DNA from: Sinonovacula constricta
Lineage: Eukaryota; Mollusca; Bivalvia; Cardiida; Solecurtidae
Direction of reading: 5' to 3'
NCBI GenBank assembly: GCA_007844125.1
Contig: CM017556.1
Coordinates: 78,988,544-79,052,543 of the forward strand
DNA: 64,000 nt
Positions 54,190-64,000 of the stretch are shown here, piece by piece. Made by a program: the position numbers and the translations under genes. Position 1 is the first letter of the stretch. Each line of letters begins with the position of its first letter. The notes beneath the pieces were generated by a model that had not been told where the DNA came from, made no database searches, and was given only the letters and a program-made list of their open reading frames with translations.

Positions 54190-55050
54190 TTGATGCTTAT
54201 CCTTGTTGTTTAACTGAACATCGTCCATGTCTATCCTAGTTGTTTGTGGGTCTTCAACTATAAATATTGTCCATGTTTATCCTTGTTGTTTGTGGACCTT
54301 TAACTATCAATACTGTCCATGTTTATTCTTGATGTTTGTGAACCTTTAACCATCAATATTGTCTATGTTTATCCTTGTTGTTTGTGGACCTTTAACTATG
54401 AATATTGTCCATATTTAACCTTGATATTTGTGGACCTCTTACTATCAATATTGTCCATGTTTATCCTTGTTGTTTGTGGACCTTTAACTGTCAATATTGT
54501 CCATATTTAACCTTATTGTTTGTGGACCTTTAACCATCAATACTGTCCATGTTTAACCTTGTTGTTTGTGGACATTTAACTGTCAATATTGTCCATGTTT
54601 ATCCTTGTTGTTTGTGGACCTTTAACTATCAATATTGTCTATGTTTATCCTTGTTGTTTGTGGACCTTTAGCTGTCAATATTGTCCATGTTTATCCTTGT
54701 TGTTTGTGGACCTTTAACCATCAATATTGTCCATGTTTATCCTTGTTGTTTGTGGACCTTTAACCATCAATATTGTCTATGTTTATCCTTGTTGTTTGTG
54801 GACCTTTAGCTGTCAATATTGTCCATGTTTATCCTTGTTGTTTGTGGACCTTTAATCATCAATATTGTCTATGTTTATCCTTGTTGTTTGTGGACCTTTA
54901 GCTGTCAATATTGTCCATGTTTATCCTTGTTGTTTGTGGACCTTTAACCATCAATATTGTCTATGTTTATCCTTGTTGTTTGTGGACCTTTAGCTGTCAA
55001 TATTGTCCATGTTTATCCTTGTTGTTTGTGGACCTTTAACCATCAATACT
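54190..55050. repeat. 46-bp minisatellite with 92-bp higher-order period
   Basis: About 19 units of TTTGTGGACCTTTAACCATC, AATATTGTCCATGTTTATCC, TTGTTG. In the distal half (54600-55040) two unit types alternate: ACCATC...TCTATG and AGCTGTC...TCCATG, a 92-bp dimer repeated about four times. Stop codons and a unit length not divisible by three rule out coding. Confidence 0.92.
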
Positions 55051-55324
55051 GTCCTCAAGGTTGGCCATGAGCAATGAACAGAGACCTTTCCAATACAGTG
55101 GCAGGCTGCCATTTCCTGCTCTAGTAAAGTATGACAACTTCAATACCTTCTCCAGGGCAGCCAAGTAGACACATTAAAGACAAAGTCATTTTCATAATCA
55201 ATAATCCTAATCCAGGGGTTATTTCATGGCTTGTTGTACAATGTACCATAGTTTTATTTTCTTAACGAGCATGTAGGGAGGTGGCATCAGGATGGAAGTG
55301 TGGTCGACATTTAGCCCTTAGCAT

Positions 55325-55510
55325 GCTACATCTATTTGGATACAATACAAAATCTTTTTTGCTAACAAACTACATGCATAGAAAACAGGACAGCAAACAT
55401 AGTAAACAGTACAAATCCTGATCAGGTAGCTATCAATGGGAACTGCCTGAATGAGCTGTATGATCTGGATCTACAGTATTTGCTCAAGATTAATCAAGTT
55501 GTTTTCTTAG
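55325..55510 (+). repeat. Dispersed repeat ('ctggatctacagtatttg' family)
   Basis: ACAAATCCTGATCAGGTAGC, GAGCTGTATGATCTGGATCT and ACAGTATTTGCTCA match parts of 40926-40995 and, reversed, 2336-2400 and 24255-24320. Confidence 0.5.
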
Positions 55511-57179
55511 CAGGCTAACAGTTATTCTGCCTACACACACCATCATGGAGACTGCAGTGGGTCAAGGGGACATAAATCCTTGTCACAACTACACTCTTCA
55601 AGACTCTCCTGTGTGGAGGAGGTGAAAGATATCAGTCTTCGACAATGGGACCCACGCCCACATCTTTTGCAGCATTTTAGCTTAAGCCAAGAAATAGAAA
55701 CAAATAACACTAAACCAATGTTGAATCTATTCTAAAACTTGCTATAGTTGGTACTGGGATAAAAAAGTCATTATCTGTTCCTGTTTAGACATTCTTGAAA
55801 TATTGTTCACTCAATAAATGCAATTTATCATTTTTTTGCACTTGCTTATATAAATATGGCTGTCTGGCAGAGTTCCAAATTTTGTACATCTTGATTGTGA
55901 AGTCAATAATGACATGTCATTTGCATACAATACAATTTACGACTCTACAAATGGTGTTGTAAGTTATAGGATGAACCTCATTAAGTCAACTCTTAGTTAA
56001 CAGAGAGTGGTTGTATTCCAAGAACTGTAACCAGGATTCTTATCATGGTGCTTAGAAACTGTCTTAATGAAATGCAATTTTGAAAAATCGTGAAGTCCTT
56101 ACACAGAATTAAAATGTAATAGCATGATTATTTTAACTGGTCTCTGAAAAACTGTTTTAAGTAATGATTAAGCATAAATTAATTAAGATTGTGTGGTTTA
56201 TTGTCCAACTGTCTCTAACAATCTTTCAGGCAAATGGAGACAGGATTTAGTCTAAGAAGCAAAAACAGATGTACACAATTTTGTCTAGATCTAAGTTTAT
56301 ATGTCTATATAAGGTGTGTTTAAGCCACAAGGAAGAGTCTGATGGTATTATATGTCACTACCTGATGTGTCAGTTTTATGCCCTTATTATACAAACAATA
56401 ATGCAATTGTCTCATGCAATCATTGCAGTTGTAGCAAGTTTAAATTTCTTGGCTTACAACAGCATGTAGATGTAACAAAACATTTTCCTAGAGACTCAGC
56501 AGCAAATAGTGATGAATCAGATCCCCAATCAACTGGAAACAAATACGTTGCCACTTTACTAAAACGTCCTCCATGAATTACTTGTGTTTGCCTTTCAAAA
56601 CTATTATTCACCTTCTTGAAAGGCTGCTGAAAAGAGTAAAACTCTATTGACTTTTTGTCATTCTTACATAGTATCATTTAAAGTTAACATCAATAAAACA
56701 CACCATAACAAGAATGTTAGCATTTAAAGCCCCTAGCACATACTCATGTTGATCGTAATCAAAATTAAATCAATAGACTGTTAATATATGAACAAAGACT
56801 GGACAAAATGGGCTGATTGTCTTGTCTTGAACATTTTCAAAGCATATAGGCCAAGTACTTGTCTTCTATCATGTTAAGAATCTGAGAAAAGGTAAATATT
56901 GAATTAAGAATTATTCCAGACACTAATATTGTCTGAGATCATTGTGAAACAATGAAAAATGAGCCAGAATTGTTCTGCAGGAAGCTGAGTCAATAAAGCT
57001 TAATATCATAACTTTGGAGGACTAAAGCCTGTATATGTAATGCCTAATTACACACAAGTCTAGTGGAACAGGCTGCATTCAACAGTTGCAGCAGATGTGT
57101 CCAACTAGTCAAGTGTCAATAAATGTGCCACATTGAGAAGAGGTCAAACATAAAACAGAGTAGAGAAAGAGAGGTACTT

Positions 57180-57853
57180 AATGCTGCAGGATACTTGCCC
57201 TTAAATCATAAAATCCTGCTTAATATTGCAAGAATCCTGTCCATAAATCATCAAAGACTTGCTTAATGCTGTAGGAAACATTCTCCTTAAATAACAAACG
57301 AGATGCTTGATGTAATGTATAGGAAATATGTCCTTACATTATGAGTGTGCTGCATTATGTTGCAAGAAACTTGTCCACAGTCATAAAAGAGCTGCTCAAG
57401 TTTGCAAGAAACTTGTCCATAAGTCATAAAAGAGCTGCTCAAATTTGCAAGAAACTTGTCCACAGTCATAAAAGAGCTGCTCAAGTTTGCACAGAACTGG
57501 TCCATAAGTCATAAAAGAACTGCTTAAGTTTGCAAGAAACTTGTCCATAAGTCATAAAACAGCTGCCTAAGTTTGCAAGAAACTTGTTCATAAGTCATAA
57601 AAGAGCTGCTCAAGTTTGCAAGAAACTGGTCCATAAAACATAAAAGAGCTGCTCAAGTTTGCAAGAAACCTGACTATAAGTCATAAAAGGGCAAATAAAG
57701 TTTGCAAGAAATGTGTCCATAAGTCATAAAAGACCTGCCCAAGTTTGCAAGAAACTTGTCCATAAGTCATAAATGAGCTGCTCAAGTTTGCAAGAAACTT
57801 GTCCATAAGTCATAAGAGTGTTTTAATGTTGCAGGAAAATGGTCAAAAAGTAA
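57180..57853. repeat. 43-bp minisatellite, left part
   Basis: About 15 units of AAGAGCTGCTCAAGTTTGCA, AGAAACTTGTCCATAAGTCA, TAA. The array is interrupted at 57854 by hairpin-ended element copy 3 and resumes at 59398. Confidence 0.9.
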
Positions 57854-59397
57854 ACAAGAGGGCCATGATGGCCCTTAATCGCTCACCTGATGACACAGGC
57901 TTTACGTAGGCTCAAATCTGGCATTTAGTAATTAAGAGTTATTTACTTTAGAAATCTTTGGTGAAGATTGGACCATTAGTGTGGCCACCAGGTTGATAAC
58001 ATTTTCTAGAATTTTACCAAGTAACCTACTGAATCCACATGACTCACTTCAAAACATATGTAAGATTTCATACTGGCAAACATGATGGTCAAGTTTGGTG
58101 AAGACTGGGCCATCAATGTAGCCTCTTAAGTGTTTTCACAAGCTTTTTCTAAGATTTGACCTCGTGACCTACTTTATGACCCCACGAGACCCAATAAGGA
58201 ACTCATCCAAGATTTCATGCAGACCAACATTCTGACCAAGTTTGGTGAAGATTGGGCTATAAATGTGGCCTCTAGTGTGTTCACAAGCTTTTTCTAAGAT
58301 TTGACCTCGTGACCTACTTTTTGACCCCACGTGACCCAGTTACGAACTCATCCAAGATTTCATGCAGGCAAACATTCTGACCAAGTTTGGTGAAGATTGG
58401 GCTATAAATGTGGCCTCTAGTGTGTTCACAAGCTTTTTCTAAGTTTTGACCTCGTGACCTACTTTTTGACCCCACGTGACCCAGTTACGAACTCATCCAA
58501 GATTTCATGCAGGCAAACATTCTGACCAAGTTTGGTGAAGATTGGGCTATAAATGTGGCCTCTAGTGTGTTCACAAGCTTTTTCTAAGATTTGACTTCGT
58601 GACCTACTTTTTGACCCCACGTGACCCAGTTACGAACTCATCCAAGATTTCATGCAGGCAAACATTCTGACCAAGTTTGGTGAAGACTGGGCCATCAATG
58701 TAGCCTCTTAAGTGTTTTCACAAGCTTTTTCTAAGATTTGACCTCGTGACCTACTTTTTGACCCCACGTGACCCAGTTACGAACTCATCCAAGATTTCAT
58801 GCAGACAAACATTCTGACCAAGTTTGGTGAAGATTGGGCTATAAATGTGGCCTCTAGTGTGTTCACAAGCTTTTTCTAAGATTTGACCTCGTGACCTACT
58901 TTTTGACCCCACGTGACCCAGTTACGAACTCATCCAAGATTTCATGCAGACAAACATTCTGACCAAGTTTGGTGAAGATTGGGCTATAAATGTGGCCTCT
59001 AGTGTGTTCACAAGCTTTTTCTAAGATTTGACTTCGTGACCTACTTTTTGACCCCACGTGACCCAGTTACGAACTCATCCAAGATTTCATGCAGACAAAC
59101 ATTCTGACCAAGTTTGGTGAAGATTGGGCTATAAATGTGGTCTCTAGTGTGTTCACAAGTTTTTCCTAAAATTTGACCTCGTGACCTACTTTTTGACCCC
59201 AGGTGACCCAATAATGAACTTATTCAAGATTTCATGCAGACAAACATTCTGACCAAGTTTGATGAAGATTGGATAAAAATTGTGGCCTGTAGTGTGTTCA
59301 CAAGGTAAATGTTGACGACGGATGACGAACGCCGGACGCCGGACGAAGCGGTATCACAAAAGCTCCCCTTGAGCACGTTGTGCTCAGGTGAGCTAAA
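57854..59397 (+). mobile_element. Hairpin-ended tandem-core element, copy 3, nested in a minisatellite
   Basis: Best preserved copy: ACAAGAGGGCCATGATGGCC at the left, about nine 145-bp units, then GACGACGGATGACGAACGCC, AAGCTCCCCTTGAGCACGTT and GTGCTCAGGTGAGCTAAAAA at the right. Inserted inside the 43-bp array, so its borders can be read against the uninterrupted unit. The boundary is certain to within a few A residues. Confidence 0.78.
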
Positions 59398-59650
59398 AAA
59401 GAGCTGCTTCATGTTTCAAGAAACATGTTCATAAGTCATAAAGTAGCCATTAAATGTTGCAGGAAAGCTGTCCACATGTCATGAAAGAGCTGTCTAATGC
59501 TGCAGAAGCTTGTCAATATGACAAAAAAATTGCTTAATGTTAGTCATCAAAGAGTTGTTTAATGTTGAAGTACACTTAAGAAAACTTGACCATGTTGTAA
59601 CAACATCTTTCCTTCTGCAGTGAAAATTCAGTCCATAAGTCATAAGCACT
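59398..59650. repeat. 43-bp minisatellite, right part (diverged)
   Basis: It resumes as AGAGCTGCTTCATGTTTCAA, GAAACATGTTCATAAGTCAT and continues for a handful of decaying units to about 59650. Confidence 0.8.
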
Positions 59651-60564
59651 ATTTATATAGTTACAAACAGTTGTCTCAATTTTTAGCAGTATAATCCTTG
59701 TGTGATAAAGACATGTTTAAATGTCTCATTTTATTGTTCCTACTCTCACATATACCTACTCAGAGTTATTTTCCTATTCAAGCTGTTTTTAAAGTTATAC
59801 ATGGTTTGGAAATTCATCAACAAATTTGGTGCTTATAACATTTCAGATAAATTAAAAGACATCTGTAATGGCTGTTTGTCCATAGTTGTTAATATTATTT
59901 CAAATGTGTAAAAAAAAAAAAAAAACAATTCATAATATTTATAAAATCTTTTAGCACTGGGGAGAAACAACATAGTTTATATTACTTCGGTCAAATCCCG
60001 AAATTTTCCAATCAGTTATCTAAGCGTTCGTATTATTCCATGACTGGCATTTCCTTTTGACCGTGACCCTTAATTCATAAATAACAATGGCCGATGAAGG
60101 AAACCCAACTTGAAAGAGAGGAAGGACAGCTTTGTCTTGTTCGGAAAGAAAAAGATCATTAACTTGTAGGATGGAACAAAACAAAACTAGAATTCACCTC
60201 AGGTTGGAAAAATGCTGACGACACTATTTACTTTTGTGTAACAGAAATGTTCTATGAAATCGGCTCTGAGTGATAAAAGCAAAAGTAAGGTTTTCGTTAG
60301 TGAGAAGAATAAGTATTATATTTAACTCATCTTGAGCAGTTAAACATTTGCACTACAAGATCATATAAGCTAACACATGGTATTTAGAGTCAGAAAAAGA
60401 TCTAGTCCAAAGCCAGGTATGACTTAACATTCAACTATTGCTCAAATATTATAACACAGCAAACGCCTTCTCTTGTCCTCAAATCAGTCAAGATATAGCC
60501 AGTGTTAGGGGCATAATACTTGCGTTTTTTTAAGAAGGCATCTCCTACCTAGTTTTTAAAGTGA

Positions 60565-60790
60565 CAGTTTTGCTCCAAAAATGGACTTTTCTTTAAGTTT
60601 TAACAAAAAAGTTCTGTATTCCTATTCACTCTGTGTAGGCACAGATATGTGTAAGGGTAGGAGCAATAACTCTCATATTTTGTTCTGACATTAGTGACAT
60701 TAAGTTTTTATTTATAACAGTTTTGTCCAAAAATGGATTTTTTCTTTAAGTTTTAACAAAAAAGTTCTGTATTCCTATTTACTGATGTAA
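60565..60790 (+). repeat. Direct duplication, about 154 bp period
   Basis: CAAAAATGGA, CTTTAAGTTTTAACAAAAAA and GTTCTGTATTCCTATT occur at 60575-60632 and again at 60727-60785. Confidence 0.75.
60671..60712 (+). repeat. Left arm of a 42-bp inverted repeat
   Basis: TCTCATATTTTGTTCTGACA, TTAGTGACATTAAGTTTTTA, TT matches the reverse complement of 61698-61739 at 41 of 42 positions by hand comparison. Confidence 0.85.
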
Positions 60791-60837
60791 GTGAAAATTA
60801 CTTACATATAAGGGCTAGATGTATTTGTATTTTTTTT

Positions 60838-60890
60838 TGTTTAATGGTACACCAACACTTGATAGGTCATACAGTGCCGAATACAATAAG
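60838..60890 (+). repeat. Dispersed repeat ('ggtcatacggcgc' family)
   Basis: GGTACACCAACACTTGATAG then GTCATACAGTGCCGAATAC; see 18920-18985. Confidence 0.6.
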
Positions 60891-61697
60891 GTTTAATGTG
60901 AACAGAGTATAATCAGGTTAAAATTAAAATATGCGGGTTGAAATATAAAAATCTATCAGGTTAAAATAATGTGGATTATAATTGAAAACATGTGAGCTAT
61001 CAGAGCTGATTTTGTAACACAACCAAAATGAAGTATAAAATGATATAATGTAAGAAGTATTGCAACACACTGAGGCTATTATTTTTTCCTCCTGAAAAAT
61101 AGTAAAATATATATATATATATATTTGTATTCTGTGTGTCTGTTCACAAGTTTTAAACTTGTATTATGTTGCTATTGACTTGTCAAACTGTAAGAGCATC
61201 TTCCCTTTTGCAACATTTATTCTAGCAAAACACTGCTAGTGTTTGAAAGAGTGCAAACTGAACCTTATAAACACTATACGAGAGCATTGTACTGAACACC
61301 ATTTAAAAAAAAAAATTGATGAAAGCATTGCAACCACTTTGGTGTTATATGTTTTGAATTTTGAGACAACAACAGATAAAAATAAACTACTATACATAAT
61401 TTTCGTGTAAGATAAACTGTTCCTTTGTAAATTCTACTGCCAATAAGCAGACAGGTTTAGGGGCTGGCTGACCCACCATAGGAAGTGTCCTAAACTGTTA
61501 GGTCAGTAGTTTCCTGTGTAAAGCAGGAACTCGGTATTCACTCCTAACATTGTAATCATGAAAAAGCAGACACTAATCTAAGGGAATGAATTAATCAAGT
61601 TCAATTCTTTAAATGTTTGTGAATATACTTAAAACTGAAGTACAAAAATATCAAATCATTCTAAAACTATTAGAATAATGGAAAAGAAACAGAAGAC

Positions 61698-61739
61698 AAT
61701 AAAAACTTAATTTCACTAATGTCAGAACAAAATATGAGA
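61698..61739 (-). repeat. Right arm of the 42-bp inverted repeat
   Basis: Reverse complement of 60671-60712 with a single difference; the arms are 985 bp apart. Confidence 0.85.
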
Positions 61740-61997
61740 ACGTAAAAAAAAATCAATACATCACAACAACAGATGGAACATAACTTCAGCTTGTATCTCA
61801 AATTGAATATGATTTGATATCAAGGAAAACTTAGCATACCTATATGAGATAGATTCTGGTGAAAATGACGTCTGCAAACAGATTACGCTAGTAGACAGAG
61901 ACTTTGTGCTTTCTATAAAAGTGATTAAGAGTTTGTATTTCAATAAATTCTCCTCCCTGTATTATAAAGGTTTAGGTCTCTGTCAGGGTGAAAACTT

Positions 61998-62880
61998 CTA
62001 TCCTCCTACACAGAGTTATTGTTCCTACTCTCACAAATATCCATGCCTACACAGAGTTATTGTTCCTACATTCACATATATCCATGCCTACACAGAGTTA
62101 TTGTTCCTACATTCACATATATCCATGCCTACACAGAGTTATTGCTCCTACACTCACATATATCCATGCCTACACAGAGTTATTGTTCCTACATTCACAT
62201 ATATCCATGCCTACACAGAGTTATTGTTCCTACATTCACATATATCCATGCCTACACAGAGTAATTGCTCCTACACTCACATATATGCATGCCTACACAG
62301 AGTTATTGCTCCTACACTCACATATATTCATGCCTACAGAGTTATTGCTACTACCCTCACATATATCTGTGCTTACACAGAGTTATTGCTCCTACACCCA
62401 CATACATCCATGCCTACACAGACATATGCTCCTACACCCACATATATCCATGCCTACACAGAGTTATTGCTCCTGCACTCACATATATCCATGCCTACAC
62501 AGAGTTATTGCCCCTAACCTCACATATATCTGTGCCTACACAGAGTTATTGCTCCTACACTCACAAATATCTGTGCCTACACAGAGTTATTGCCCCTACC
62601 CTCACATATATCTGTGCCTACACAGAGTTATTGCCCCTACCCTCACATATATCTGTGCCTACAGAGTTATTGCCCCTACCCTCACATATATCTGTGCCTA
62701 CACAGAGTTATTGCCCCTACCCTCACATATATCTGTGCCTACACAGAGTTATTGCTCCTACACTCACATATATCCATGCCTACACAGAGTTATTGCCCCT
62801 ACCCTCACACATATCTGTGCCTACACAGAGTTATTGCTCCTACACTCACATATATCCATGCCTACACAGAATTATTGTTG
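61998..62880. repeat. 41-bp minisatellite, open in all plus frames
   Basis: About 21 units of CACAGAGTTATTGCTCCTAC, ACTCACATATATCCATGCCT, A. Because 41 is not a multiple of three and the unit has no stop in any frame, long frames (up to 297 codons) arise on the plus strand; they encode the same 41-residue period (HISMPTQSYCSY, HAYTELLLLH, CLHRVIAPTLTYI) and are not a gene. TCCATG and TCTGTG unit variants cluster in the left and right parts. Confidence 0.92.
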
Positions 62881-63464
62881 AGTCTTAAGTTGAAAATTTG
62901 TTTCAGTGTTCACAAAAACATAAATAAGCCGCGTGTCATGCAGAACAAAGGAAATGTATATGAGACAGTTAATCATTGACCGACAGACTTCTGCGTCATA
63001 ACATAACCGTGTACAAGTTTCTGCGGTACGCTTTTGCCCAAACACAGCATAAATCCTTTTGCCAGGTCACTAGACACAGCCTATAAGACGATCCCCACAC
63101 TTTGAACATGAAATTTTGAGGAAAAATCTCCGTCTTATAAGTGAGAAAGTATGGTAAGTCATATTTTTACCCCTGTAATGTCTGTAATAACACATCAATT
63201 CTTCCATCAAAGTTCTGGATATACTATAAAAAGTTGCCTTGGGTATACTCATTTACTCATGGAATAGTTAATGATCATTTTCATGGAAGATATGGTTAGA
63301 TGACATTAAAGTTTAGACATCTTAAAGGAATATGCAGGGAAATCTGTTTTCTATCTGGTTTGTCTGGCATTATAACAATTCAACATGCAACACTGGGTAA
63401 GTAGCAATCGATAACAAAAGTCATAGGCAAATGCACCTAATGGTTGTTTTGAAATATACCGCAG

Positions 63465-63590
63465 CAACACAATTTTGGTCATCATAGCAAGGTCCAGCTA
63501 TAATGGTGGGGAAATATCCCAGACAAATGTCTGAGTAGAACCACCAGTGCACTGAAGGGTCAGTTTGAAGATCTTCCAAACCTGCAGCCA
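63465..63590 (-). repeat. SINE-A copy, truncated
   Basis: ATAGCAAGGTCCAGCTATAA, CCCAGACAAATGTCTGAGTA and GAACCACCAGTGCA are present; the tRNA-like end is missing. Confidence 0.6.
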
Positions 63591-64000
63591 GCTCATTTCG
63601 GTCATTTTTTTACAACATGTTTCTTTTTCCTATCATGTCAATACATGGGTAAGAAAGAAATAATGGTAGAAGCATACAAAGTAGAGATACTAATCTGATA
63701 CTTCCTGGTGGGAGTTGGCTAGCTCTTAAAGACTGGCCATTTTTAATCAACACATATTGCCCTGACCTTAGTTAAAAGTCAGTGATCACTGTCAGGTGCC
63801 TATACTACAGCCAAAGCAATCATACATCAAATATCTGTGAAATAGAATCCAAAATAAGGTTTTATTTCTCTATATTTCTCTCTAATAAATTCAGTCTCCT
63901 GGACAAAGTAAACGCTTTATTACCTCCATTATATGTCAAACATGACAAGTCTTGTAACACAGGTTTCTATCTGATGGTCAATAAAAGTATATATAGATTT

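Larger units (their letters stand above)
50398..64000. other. Upstream tomosyn intron, at least 13.6 kb
   Basis: No exon was found here in spite of a minus-strand search for the preceding tomosyn segments. It is a repeat-rich intron: G-rich tract, a 'gacgggacgtatta' element, SINE-A copies, three minisatellites, hairpin-ended element copy 3 and an inverted repeat. Stretches 52900-54170, 55060-57160 and 62890-63460 hold nothing else I can name. Confidence 0.5.

Noticed and set aside
56269..56677. Several overlapping open frames on both strands
   Set aside because: Mutually overlapping, unlike any family known to me; the minus frame does not match the missing tomosyn N-terminal exons.
61906..62888. 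Three long overlapping plus-strand open frames (203-297 codons)
   Set aside because: They are the same 41-bp minisatellite read in shifting frames; no splice or start context and no non-repetitive domain.

Overview
This is a eukaryotic, AT-rich, intron-dominated window, most likely from a bivalve mollusc. I infer that from repeat families I remember as common in bivalves (hairpin-ended elements opening with GGGCCATGATGGCCC, the 'gcctgtcgaagacgggacgt' repeat, tRNA-derived SINEs) and from an invertebrate-type protein; no database was searched.

The only protein-coding gene I can establish is the middle of a tomosyn gene (STXBP5/STXBP5L family, a syntaxin-binding WD40 / R-SNARE regulator of exocytosis) on the minus strand. 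It runs from about 50.4 kb down to at least 10.6 kb, probably to 3.7 kb. I placed 16 exons from splice signals and protein resemblance to vertebrate tomosyn. Their phases join without a break (0-0, 0-1, 1-2, 2-1, 1-2, 2-0, 0-2, 2-1, 1-0, 0-0, 0-0, 0-2, 2-1, 1-0, 0-1, 1-1), giving about 860 codons. The N-terminal start (above 64 kb) and the second half of the double beta-propeller plus the C-terminal SNARE motif (below position 1) are outside the window, so the whole locus is larger than 64 kb.

Layout, in gene order from high to low coordinates: 64.0-50.4 kb is an upstream intron rich in minisatellites and mobile elements. From 50.4 to 48.6 kb are three WD40 exons. The 11.3-kb intron from 48.6 to 37.3 kb holds a hairpin-ended element, SINEs and a 31-bp minisatellite. 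Eight exons of the first propeller lie between 37.3 and 27.0 kb; one intron carries a dead Tigger-type transposon. The exon at 27.05 kb is followed by a 48-bp minisatellite that copies its own splice donor, then by a second exon at 24.55 kb that duplicates the end of that exon. Exons at 19.4, 18.8 and 15.3 kb lead into the hypervariable linker, which is encoded by an unusually large 976-nt exon (10.6-11.6 kb) and a probable 33-nt microexon (3.7 kb).

The most interesting points are two splice junctions (the donor at 27.05 kb and the acceptor at 35.14 kb) that have each been amplified into an adjacent intronic tandem repeat carrying decoy splice sites, the partial exon duplication, and a linker that places a SUMO-interaction-like motif beside a microexon holding a SUMO-consensus LKPD. 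No rRNA, functional tRNA or CRISPR array was seen.
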